Source: an uncultured Christensenella sp. (GTDB lineage Bacteria > Bacillota > Clostridia > Christensenellales > UBA3700). From it: a DNA stretch of 48,736 nucleotides. The DNA is taken from positions 1 to 48,736 of the forward strand of contig CASEHD010000018.1 of the NCBI GenBank assembly GCA_949287655.1, given 5' to 3'. Below the pieces are notes generated by a model that was not told the DNA's origin, made no database searches, and saw only the letters and a list, made by a program, of their open reading frames with translations. Shown here piece by piece: positions 41,937 through 48,736 of the stretch (positions within the stretch are counted from its first letter, which is position 1; every line of letters starts with the position of its first letter). The position numbers were made by a program, and so were the translations under genes.

Positions 41937-42498
41937 AAACGCCCTCTGATTTTCTTCTCTTTCTGTAAAAATTGAATTGCACGCCGCCGTACACCCTCTT
42001 ATCGTATTCAGTAAAGATCTTATCGTCTGCAACGACCTCTTCGGTCGGATTGTGCTGCGTGATGATTACGCCGTCGTCTTCAAGAAGTTCTGCCCGCTCA
42101 GCAAGAGAATCCATCGCCTTCTGACACATCCCGATCCACTGAGGCGGCGCGACGAAAATGATATCGAATCTCTCTTTGCTTTTCACGACGTAATCAAATG
42201 CGTCGGCATTTATAAGCGTCGCCCGGTCTTGACATCTGGTGCGCTCTATATTCCATTTCAGATCTTCGAAAATCTTGCTTGATATCTCGATAAAGGTCGC
42301 GTGCTTTGCCCCTCTGCTGAGAGCTTCTATTCCCACTCCCCCCGTTCCGGCAAACAGATCCAAAAATCTGCTGTCTCTGATTATGGGATAAAGAATATTG
42401 AAAAGCGCCTCTTTTGCCCTGTCTGTAATAGGAACGGTTTCAGTAGTGCTTGGAGAACGCAGCTTTGTGCCTCGCGCCCTTCCGCCGATAACTCTCAT
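41917..42498 (-). CDS. rsmD: 16S rRNA (guanine(966)-N(2))-methyltransferase RsmD, APPQ variant
   Basis: A 193-residue SAM-dependent methyltransferase. The family start MRVIGGRARGTKL, the TDRAKEALFNIL helix, the SAM loop FLDLFAGTGGVGIEAL (46-61) and the NIER motif are clear. The catalytic motif, usually DPPY or DPPF, reads VAPPQ here (117-120). I recall APPQ-type RsmD homologues in some other lineages, so this may be a natural variant rather than a dead enzyme. It has a good sigma-A promoter and a GGAGG ribosome site. In many Firmicutes rsmD is followed by coaD; here it is followed, with a 20-base overlap, by the TIR-NB-ARC-WD40 gene. Confidence 0.9.
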   Translation of the reverse strand: MRVIGGRARGTKLRSPSTTETVPITDRAKEALFNILYPIIRDSRFLDLFAGTGGVGIEALSRGAKHATFIEISSKIFEDLKWNIERTRCQDRATLINADAFDYVVKSKERFDIIFVAPPQWIGMCQKAMDSLAERAELLEDDGVIITQHNPTEEVVADDKIFTEYDKRVYGGVQFNFYRKRRKSEGVYERRGE

Positions 42499-42532
42499 GC
42501 GAATCCGATATCCTCCGTGATGCGTTTTAATG

Positions 42533-42561
42533 ATTATAACATATAACGGTCAGATAATCAA
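42533..42561 (-). promoter_or_regulatory. sigma-A type promoter of the rsmD-TIR-HAD unit
   Basis: Minus strand TTGATT, 17-base spacer, TATAAT, about 35 bases upstream of the rsmD ATG. Confidence 0.8.
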
Positions 42562-43031
42562 TTTATTTAAATCAGATGAATTTCTAAAAGTTATAAGACG
42601 GGCGGAGCGGTAAACTTTTTCTTGAAATTTTCTGCGAAAATCCTTTTTTCATATATGCCCGGTTATTACAGCTCTTCACCTTCGTTTATTTTAGCGAAAA
42701 CGTCTAAGCAGCGTCTCCGGGCAAACTCATTATATCTTCAAAGCGGGCGACCCGGACTTTCACCGATACGCTTGTCTTCCTTTTTTCTTGTTTTCTGCGA
42801 GCCGCAAACCGACGCCCGACGCCGCAATTGATACGATCGCAGAAAGAAAAACATATCGAAAGACGTCCCCGCCCTGCTTTTCTGTTTGCGCGCACACGAT
42901 TCGCGGGACCTGTCCGTTTTCGTGACGGTGGTCATAGACGATGATATCATATGTCCGTACGGGGAGAACGAAAAGACGTTCCGTTGCACATAGCTGACTG
43001 CATTTGAAAAAATACCGTCTTTGGAGGAAAT
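42562..43031. other. intergenic stretch between divergent rsmD and the integrase gene
   Basis: About 470 bases with no convincing gene, RNA or repeat. An 83-codon minus-strand frame (42738-42989) is arginine/serine-rich without a ribosome site and is probably chance. Any attachment site of the recombinase could lie here but is not recognisable. Confidence 0.4.
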
Positions 43032-43946
43032 ATGAAATACATAGAATGGTTAAATATCTGGCTTGAGAACTATATCAAGCCGTCTGTTAAAGTGAGAACT
43101 TATGAAAGATACTCACTGGTTATAGACAAGCATATCGCAAAGGCTTTATGCGAGTATGAGATCAACGCCCTTTCTGCTCTCGTATTGCAAAATTATATTA
43201 CTCAACTATTGCAAAACGGCAATTGCAAAACAGGCAGAGGATTATCGGCAAACAGCGTTAATGCCGTGATATCCGTCATTCAAGGTTCGCTCAAAACTGC
43301 GCACCTTTTGGGGTTGACGAAAGAATACACGGCGGACAAGCTCAAGCGCCCGAAACTCAAAGAAAAACCCGTGGAGTGCTTTACTCTTGCCGAGCAAAAG
43401 CAAATAGAGCAAGCAGTCCTGAACGGTAAGAAAGATAAGCTATACGGCATTATTTTGTGCCTTTACAGCGGATTGCGTATCGGAGAACTTATTGCTCTGC
43501 AATGGAGCGATATTGATTTTGCCAAAGGTATTCTCACTGTTTCCAAGTCCTGCCACGACGGCAAGGACGGTCTTGTTATTGACGAGCCGAAAACTGCTAC
43601 TTCCCGCCGCGTGATACCGCTGCCGAAGCAGCTCTTGCCAATATTAAAAGCAAAAAAGAAAAACAGCCGTTCATCTTACTTTGTTTCTGCAAAAGGAAGT
43701 GCCGTTGCAGTCCGCTCCTATCAGCGAAGTTTTGAATTACTATTGAAAAAACTAAAAATTACTCACAAAGGATTCCACTCGCTCAGACATACGTTTGCCA
43801 CTCGTGCATTAGAGTGCGGTATGGATGTAAAGACACTCTCTGAAATTCTTGGGCATAAGAATCCGACAGTCACTTTGAACCGTTACGCTCACTCTCTTAT
43901 GGAGCATAAAGCCGATATGATGAACAGGCTGGGAAAGTTGCTGTAA
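43032..43946 (+). CDS. Tyrosine site-specific recombinase/integrase
   Basis: A 304-residue phage-type integrase. Residues 1-95 form the SAM-like core-binding domain (IEWLNIWLENYIKPSVKVRTYERY). The catalytic domain follows with Arg149 (YSGLRIGEL), Lys187 (PKTATSRRV), His249 and Arg252 in HSLRHTFATRA, His275 (LGHKNPTV) and the tyrosine nucleophile Tyr285 (LNRYAH). All six active-site residues are present, so it should be active. It has a GGAGG ribosome site and a terminator behind it. It is next to the type III restriction-modification genes, which suggests that they travel together, although no boundaries or excision partner were found. It lacks the N-terminal arm-binding domain of many integrases. 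Confidence 0.92.
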   Translation: MKYIEWLNIWLENYIKPSVKVRTYERYSLVIDKHIAKALCEYEINALSALVLQNYITQLLQNGNCKTGRGLSANSVNAVISVIQGSLKTAHLLGLTKEYTADKLKRPKLKEKPVECFTLAEQKQIEQAVLNGKKDKLYGIILCLYSGLRIGELIALQWSDIDFAKGILTVSKSCHDGKDGLVIDEPKTATSRRVIPLPKQLLPILKAKKKNSRSSYFVSAKGSAVAVRSYQRSFELLLKKLKITHKGFHSLRHTFATRALECGMDVKTLSEILGHKNPTVTLNRYAHSLMEHKADMMNRLGKLL

Positions 43947-43951
43947 AATGT

Positions 43952-43982
43952 ACATCAAATATAGTAATTGATGTCCTTTTTT
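43952..43982 (+). terminator. rho-independent terminator of the integrase gene
   Basis: ACATCAA and TTGATGT pair across nine bases and are followed by CCTTTTTT, immediately behind the integrase stop codon. Confidence 0.75.
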
Positions 43983-44041
43983 ATAAATAAGTATAGCAAA
44001 AACGCTGCTCAAAGTCAATTTTCAATACGGTGCGGCTTGCG

Positions 44042-44136
44042 ATTTGTTCATATAAACTCTGTTTTATGTACAAGACGGCGTTCATTTGTTCATGTATTAC
44101 TATATTCAGTGAACAAATTCAAAACGTATTTGTTCA
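44042..44136. repeat. cluster of four ATTTGTTCA sites upstream of mod
   Basis: The nonamer ATTTGTTCA occurs at 44042-44050, 44084-44092 and 44128-44136 on the plus strand, and as its complement TGAACAAAT at 44110-44118. The three direct copies are 42 and 44 bases apart, about four helical turns. The inverted copy makes two overlapping palindromes with its neighbours. Such spacing suits operators or recombinase arm sites. Confidence 0.6.
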
Positions 44137-44169
44137 GCGAATAAATTCGGTACTTGATGATAAGACTCC

Positions 44170-45900
44170 GTGTCTACAAATGTTTCAAAAGAAAAGCGCG
44201 AAGAACTGATGGCGAAGATCAAGGCGATAAAGGCGTATATCGCTTCCGCTCCGCAGGATGAAAACACCGCACAACTTCTTGCCTATATTGCCGATATAGA
44301 AAAGGACATCAAAGGTAAAAAGTACGGACTTGTGTTTGAGGAGCACCGCGAAGCGATCGACGAGATTTTGGAACAGAATACGCCCGTTTTGACCGAAGAA
44401 AAAGACCTATTCATTGACAACGGCGGACAGATGAATTTCCTAATCGAGGGCGACAACCTTGCCGCTTTGCAACTCCTTGAAAAGACGCATAAAGGTAAGA
44501 TCGACCTTATTTATATCGATCCGCCGTATAATACGGGAAACAAAGATTTTATTTATGATGATAGATTTATAGATAATTCAGATAATTTTCGTCATAGTAA
44601 ATGGTTGTCTTTTATGAAAAAACGCCTGTCTATAGCAAAAAAATTATTATCTGACGATGGTGTTATCTTTATAAGTATCGACGATAATGAACAAGCCCAA
44701 TTAAAAACACTATGCGATAGCGTTTTTAATGAAGATAATTTTATAACAGTTTTTCATTGGGAAAAGACCCAACATTTTGGAAGACAAAAAATAAACTTTT
44801 ATTCAAATTGTGAATATGTATTGTGTTATGCCAACAAACTGGTGTCAACAAAAATAAAGGAATTGCTTGTTGAAAAAATTAATTTTTCCTTGACCGATGC
44901 TCCTCTCTACAATGCTTCAAATAACCTTAAGGATTTGATATTTCCTTGCAATTCTATAAAATTTAATATAGAAGACGGATATTATGAAACAACAGAATCG
45001 AGTGATTATGTTTTGTTGAAGCCTGTCAACGTTAAAAACGGAACAAATGAAAACGAACTGCATTTACAATTCAGATCGCGTTGGGCACAAAATACCATTG
45101 ATGAAGAATATAGAAAAGGTACGACGTTTTGGATAAAAAGCAAAAATTTTGCCATTAGAACTATTTATAACGCTAGCAAATCTGCTACTGTTGCGCCTAA
45201 AAGTATAATATTTTCGAATCTTAAGAATCCTTTTGTTGCGATTAACAGATTCGGAGAAAAAGTTGGGGTTAATGAAAATGCTTCAATGGAGTTGAATAAT
45301 ATTGTAAAAACAGATGCTTTCAGCTATCCTAAGCCAACATCATTAATATCTTATTTGATATCATTATATTATGATTATCATATAAACAATTTCAAAACAG
45401 ATTTCACTGTTCTCGACTTTTTTGCCGGCAGCGGGACGACGGGGCACGCCGTGATGAAACTCAATGCCGAAGACGGCGGCAAGCGCAAGTTTATACTCTG
45501 CACCAACAACGAGAACAACATTTGCCGCGATGTCACCTATGAGCGCATAAAGCGCGTTATCGAGCGTGATAAGTATGAGGCGAGCCTTAAATATTTTAAA
45601 GTGGACTTTGTGCCCATCTCGGACAAGCTGTACTACGAATATGCGGACGAACTTTTGAAGCATACCCGCGAGCTTGTGGAATTGGAAAACGGCATAACCT
45701 TTAACGGCAATGCCGAGATCGCCATCGTGCTTACAGAGAAAGAATTGGACGAGTTTGCGGCAAATATGCCCGATAAGTGCAAAACTATATACCTCGGGCA
45801 CGACGTGTTGCCGAGCGTGGAGCAAGAGAGTTTGTTCAAGGCGCGCGGCATAGCTGTGAACATTATCCCCGATTACTATTACCGCGAATTGGAGGGCTGA
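44170..45900 (+). CDS. Type III restriction-modification system, DNA methyltransferase subunit (Mod)
   Basis: A 576-residue N6-adenine methyltransferase of beta order, the modification and target-recognition subunit of a type III system. A helical N-terminal part (1-85) is followed by motif IV DPPYNTG (117-123), the catalytic site. A long central target-recognition region (about 140-410) comes next, then motif I DFFAGSGTTGHAV (SAM binding, around 416-428). The C-terminal part probably binds Res. Translation appears to start at GTG 44170; no clear ribosome site is seen, and an internal ATG at 44209 is an alternative. The central part is strongly AT-rich while both flanks are not, pointing to exchange of the target-recognition region. 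It is followed after two bases by the res gene. Confidence 0.92.
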   Translation: MSTNVSKEKREELMAKIKAIKAYIASAPQDENTAQLLAYIADIEKDIKGKKYGLVFEEHREAIDEILEQNTPVLTEEKDLFIDNGGQMNFLIEGDNLAALQLLEKTHKGKIDLIYIDPPYNTGNKDFIYDDRFIDNSDNFRHSKWLSFMKKRLSIAKKLLSDDGVIFISIDDNEQAQLKTLCDSVFNEDNFITVFHWEKTQHFGRQKINFYSNCEYVLCYANKLVSTKIKELLVEKINFSLTDAPLYNASNNLKDLIFPCNSIKFNIEDGYYETTESSDYVLLKPVNVKNGTNENELHLQFRSRWAQNTIDEEYRKGTTFWIKSKNFAIRTIYNASKSATVAPKSIIFSNLKNPFVAINRFGEKVGVNENASMELNNIVKTDAFSYPKPTSLISYLISLYYDYHINNFKTDFTVLDFFAGSGTTGHAVMKLNAEDGGKRKFILCTNNENNICRDVTYERIKRVIERDKYEASLKYFKVDFVPISDKLYYEYADELLKHTRELVELENGITFNGNAEIAIVLTEKELDEFAANMPDKCKTIYLGHDVLPSVEQESLFKARGIAVNIIPDYYYRELEG

Positions 45901-45902
45901 AA

Positions 45903-48104
45903 ATGAATATCAACCTTATGCAATTTCAATTAAAGGCAATCAAAGACCTTTTGGAGGGCATGGAAAAGCCGCAACGCGATATCATTCTCAAAAGCCCCAC
46001 AGGCAGCGGCAAGACAATTATTCTCACCCACTTTATGGACGAGTATATGCATGGGCACACAAAGACGGTGTTTGTGTGGCTCACTCCCGGCAAGGGCAAC
46101 CTTGAAGAGCAAAGCAAGGCAAAGATGGACGACTATATCCACAATGCACAGACAAAACTCCTTGCCGATGTGATGACAAGCGGTTTTGCGGAAAACGACG
46201 CCTGCTTTATCAACTGGGAGAAACTAACCAAGAAAGGCAACAACGCCTTGAAAGACAGCGAGCGCACCAACTTCCTCGAATGGATAGAAAAAGCCTTCAA
46301 TGACGGGCTGTCTTTTAAGATCGTCATCGACGAAAGCCATCAGAACTTTACGGCGAAAGCCGACGAGATCGTGCAATTGTTCAAGACGGACAAAATAATT
46401 CGCTGTTCGGCGACGCCTCTTTATGACAAAAAAGCAAAGCTCATCGAGATTCCCGAAGAAGACGTCATCGCCGAGGGACTGATCAAAAAGCTGCTCGTCA
46501 TAAACGAGAATTTTCCGCAAGTGGTGGAAACGCAAAACCAGACGGACTATCTTTTGGATAAAGCCCTTGCCAAACAGCGCGAACTCAGGTCTTTGCTTTT
46601 GCAACGTGGCAAAAATATCAATCCGCTCATCGTTGTGCAGCTTCCCAACAATTCCGACTTGCTTCTGGACACGGTGGAAAAGTTTTTTGAAAGAAACGGC
46701 ATTACATACGAGGCGGGTACGCTTGCCGTATGGCTTTCGGGACGACACGAAAACCTTGACAATATATCCGTGAATTGCGGCAAAAAAGTCGCCGTCATTA
46801 TAAAGCAAGCCGTTGCAACGGGCTGGGACTGTCCGAGAGCTTATATCCTCGTCAAACTGCGCGAAAACATGGATGAAACTTTCGAGGTGCAGACCATCGG
46901 GCGCATACGCCGTATGCCGGAGGCAAAACATTACGACAACGACGCGCTGGACAGCTGTTATCTCTACACCTTTGACGGCAAGTTTACGCAAGGCGTTAAA
47001 GCAAGTCTCGGCAAGTCAGCGCTGGAAGCAAAAACTTTGTTTCTAAAAAATCAATACAAAACGTTTACCCTTACAAAAGAACAGCGCACGATGGTTACCG
47101 ATTTTCGCGATCCCCGAAAAGCTCTTTCGGCAATTGCAAAATATATAAAGAATAAATACGGATTAACCGGGGATAAAAAGCAAAACCGCACACGGTTAGA
47201 GAACGCAGGGTTTATCTTTTCGGATAAAATTGTGAGGCATACTCTGTCCGGTAATGTTGTTGTTCTTGCAGAACTTTCAGAGAAAGACCGGCTTAACGCC
47301 ATTGCCGTCAAAGAGCCTATCAGTACGCATACGCACGGACGAGAGTACCACAACCGCGTAGGCAAAATAGGTCTGGAAATCGGAATGCCCTATGCCTATA
47401 TGAACGCGATCATCGGCAAGCTGTTTGGCGAAAAATACTCTTACTCTGAAAAGGTGCTTGCGCTTGCATCGCGCGAATTGTATGCTTTTGTCATCAATAA
47501 TACAGACGTATTACGCCGCTCATTCCGCGACGCCATGGCGGCACAACTTGCGCAAATGGTTATCTCGGACAATCCCGTTTCCGAAAAGGCATTTACCATT
47601 CCGCAGTCAACGTTGTTTACATATGATATTACGTCCAAAGTACAAACAGAAAGCATAAAAAACGTATACCAGGGGTATTTGCTTTCTGCCGAGCCCCGTT
47701 CTTCGTCGGAAAAGAAGTTTGAAAAGTTTTGCGAAAACAGTCCTGCCATTGATTGGATCTATAAAAACGGCGACAAAGGCGACGAGTATTTTTCAATCGT
47801 TTATAACGACAACGGCGGCGCGCAAAAGCTGTTCTATCCGGATTACATCGTTTGTGTAAAAGGTGAAATATGGATTATCGAGACAAAAGGAGGATTTACG
47901 CGTAGCGGAGACAGCGAAGACATTGATATTTTCTCGTCAAAAAAGTTTGAAGTGCTGCAATCATATCTGAAAAAACACGCCATAAAAGGCGGTTTTGTCC
48001 GATACGACAAGCAAAGCGAAGAATTATGTATCTGCACGGAAAATTATAGCGATGATATCAATTCATCCAACTGGCAAATCATTACTAATGTATTTTTGAA
48101 ATAG
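45903..48104 (+). CDS. Type III restriction endonuclease subunit (Res)
   Basis: A 733-residue superfamily 2 helicase-nuclease that, with Mod, translocates on DNA and cuts unmodified targets. It has Walker A SPTGSGKT (31-38), the DESH box (motif II, IVIDESHQN), motif III CSATPLYD, motif V ATGWDCPRA and motif VI IGRIRRMPE. The C-terminal PD-(D/E)XK endonuclease site is visible as YPDYIV followed by WIIETKGG. The ATG at 45903 is two bases after the mod stop (TGAAAATG), so the pair is an operon; a longer open frame that begins inside mod is in another frame and not real. All helicase and nuclease motifs are intact, so the system is probably active. Confidence 0.94.
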   Translation: MNINLMQFQLKAIKDLLEGMEKPQRDIILKSPTGSGKTIILTHFMDEYMHGHTKTVFVWLTPGKGNLEEQSKAKMDDYIHNAQTKLLADVMTSGFAENDACFINWEKLTKKGNNALKDSERTNFLEWIEKAFNDGLSFKIVIDESHQNFTAKADEIVQLFKTDKIIRCSATPLYDKKAKLIEIPEEDVIAEGLIKKLLVINENFPQVVETQNQTDYLLDKALAKQRELRSLLLQRGKNINPLIVVQLPNNSDLLLDTVEKFFERNGITYEAGTLAVWLSGRHENLDNISVNCGKKVAVIIKQAVATGWDCPRAYILVKLRENMDETFEVQTIGRIRRMPEAKHYDNDALDSCYLYTFDGKFTQGVKASLGKSALEAKTLFLKNQYKTFTLTKEQRTMVTDFRDPRKALSAIAKYIKNKYGLTGDKKQNRTRLENAGFIFSDKIVRHTLSGNVVVLAELSEKDRLNAIAVKEPISTHTHGREYHNRVGKIGLEIGMPYAYMNAIIGKLFGEKYSYSEKVLALASRELYAFVINNTDVLRRSFRDAMAAQLAQMVISDNPVSEKAFTIPQSTLFTYDITSKVQTESIKNVYQGYLLSAEPRSSSEKKFEKFCENSPAIDWIYKNGDKGDEYFSIVYNDNGGAQKLFYPDYIVCVKGEIWIIETKGGFTRSGDSEDIDIFSSKKFEVLQSYLKKHAIKGGFVRYDKQSEELCICTENYSDDINSSNWQIITNVFLK

Positions 48105-48237
48105 ATTTGCTTTTTCTTCAAACCGCGCAATCACTCAAAAGCCGCTTCCCTATTCTTTCAATCCTCCGGCTTTAAGTAACCCGTATTGCGTACTATCCTG
48201 ACGACACGCACATAAGCGGCGCTGCAAAAACGTGGCG

Positions 48238-48265
48238 AAAAAAAACAGATGAGCAAAACTCATCT
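48238..48265 (-). terminator. rho-independent terminator of the DtxR-family gene
   Basis: On the minus strand AGATGAG and CTCATCT pair across five bases and are followed by G and eight T residues. It overlaps the left arm of the long inverted repeat by two bases. Confidence 0.75.
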
Positions 48266-48326
48266 CAGACTGTAGACAAACCCCACCAAAATGCATGTTC
48301 TTGGTGGGGTTTGTCTACAGTCTGAG
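48264..48326. repeat. 26-bp perfect inverted repeat
   Basis: Two perfectly complementary 26-base arms (48264-48289 and 48301-48326; core GTAGACAAACCCCACC) are separated by 11 bases. It lies between the convergent res and DtxR-family genes. No T-run follows either arm, and it is longer than a normal terminator, so it may be a mobile palindromic element or a strong transcription barrier. Confidence 0.85.
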
Positions 48327-48351
48327 GAACGCACGCGGCGTTCCCTTTTCC

Positions 48352-48726
48352 TTACTCTTTGATATAACTTCTAAACACTTCCATCATCTCGTCGGAGACG
48401 ACATGTTCCATGCGGCAGGCGTTTTCTTCGGCAAGTTCGGGGTTTGCTCCCACTTTCATCAGCACTTTTGTGAGCGTCTGATGCCGCTCGTAAATGCCCT
48501 CTGCCTTTTTTCTGCCCGCGTCGGTGAAACTCAGATTTCCCGTTTCGCGGTCGATATGGATATACCCTTTCTTTTCAAGGAGATTGACGCCGCGCGAAAC
48601 GCTCGATTTGGCAAGGCCGAGTTCATCGCGCACATCCACGGCACGCACGTTCGGCTGCCCTTTATGCAGCAAAAGAATGGTCTCCAAATACATTTCTTCC
48701 GACTCTCTCGTCCTCTTGATAGCCAT
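48352..48726 (-). CDS. DtxR/MntR-family metal-dependent transcriptional regulator
   Basis: A 124-residue regulator. Residues about 6-65 are the winged helix (SEEMYLETILLLHKG, VRAVDVRDELGLAKSSVSRGVNLLEKKGYI). Residues about 70-124 are the helical metal-binding/dimerisation domain (GIYERHQTLTKVLMKVG, ENACRMEHVVSDEMMEV), where the His and Glu residues of the metal site (ERHQTL, RMEHVVSDE) are retained. There is no SH3-like C-terminal domain, so it resembles MntR-type proteins, which repress manganese or iron uptake. The start codon lies ten bases from the window edge, so its promoter and neighbours are not visible. Confidence 0.9.
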   Translation of the reverse strand: MAIKRTRESEEMYLETILLLHKGQPNVRAVDVRDELGLAKSSVSRGVNLLEKKGYIHIDRETGNLSFTDAGRKKAEGIYERHQTLTKVLMKVGANPELAEENACRMEHVVSDEMMEVFRSYIKE

Positions 48727-48736
48727 GCGCGCACCT

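Noticed and set aside
42738..42989. Small minus-strand gene before the integrase
   Set aside because: No ribosome site, low-complexity Arg/Ser composition, no motif.
42562..48350. Complete prophage or integrative conjugative element
   Set aside because: Only one integrase and the restriction genes are seen. There are no structural, replication or conjugation genes and no direct-repeat att sites.
1..48736. tRNA or rRNA genes
   Set aside because: No cloverleaf with conserved GTTCRANNC-type arms or rRNA sequence was noticed on either strand by eye; a tRNA scan would settle this.

Overview
The window looks like chromosome from a Gram-positive, endospore-forming anaerobe of the Clostridia, possibly one of the gut Christensenellales-like lineages (the lineage is an inference). 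The support is a SpoVT regulator with a forespore-type promoter, a SpoVB-type flippase, lipoproteins with clear lipoboxes, BspA-like leucine-rich repeats with InlB-type B-repeats, a clostridial-type split methionine synthase, and Shine-Dalgarno sites of the AGGAGG type. Most of the window is of moderate GC. The stretches at about 14.4-21.7 kb and the centre of the mod gene (44.5-45.4 kb) are visibly AT-rich. No tRNA, rRNA, CRISPR array or complete insertion sequence was found.

Left part (0-14.2 kb, minus strand) is mostly housekeeping. It holds gpmI with its own promoter; a tightly packed cluster spoVT-spoVB-mazG-dusB-LRR lipoprotein; a stand-alone 493-residue protein with a tail-protein-like layout; and the metF / MetH-activation / metH operon, which ends in a good terminator.

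The AT-rich block (14.5-21.7 kb, minus strand) carries a two-gene unit, an M64-type metallopeptidase fused to a C-terminal Hint domain and an upstream lipoprotein with an internal duplication. It also carries an unrecognised 625-residue membrane-anchored protein and a 5'-truncated ftsW/spoVE fragment. It reads as acquired DNA.

The middle (21.8-28.3 kb) is the most unusual part. An ECF-type sigma factor and a membrane anti-sigma with an RsgI-like ectodomain form an operon at 26.3-28.3 kb. A separate lipoprotein at 21.9-23.4 kb carries the same ectodomain type, including the Asp-Ile-Asn-Pro motif, but lacks the transmembrane/cytosolic anti-sigma part. Both transcription units begin with a nearly identical long promoter motif (CCAATAAAAA, 10 variable bases, then GTTGTTTAATAT-N-TGAAC), which suggests one autoregulated envelope-stress circuit. 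Between them lie a 404-residue coiled-coil membrane protein, an XRE/SLOG divergent pair with candidate operators, and four copies of a roughly 150-bp palindromic repeat. The repeat supplies the last codons and stop codons of both the XRE gene and the anti-sigma gene, in the same frame.

From 28.5 to 37.2 kb are mostly ordinary genes: MGMT, an RluA-type pseudouridine synthase, a MATE transporter, a glycosyltransferase with TPR-like repeats, a small lipoprotein with an unrecognised coiled-coil protein, and a three-gene ABC-2 exporter. The right part (37.4-48.1 kb) is a defence-rich segment. The housekeeping gene rsmD is followed, with overlap, by a 1242-residue TIR/NB-ARC/WD40 protein and a HAD phosphatase. 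Divergently there is a tyrosine recombinase and a type III restriction-modification pair (mod-res). The window ends in a DtxR/MntR-family regulator.
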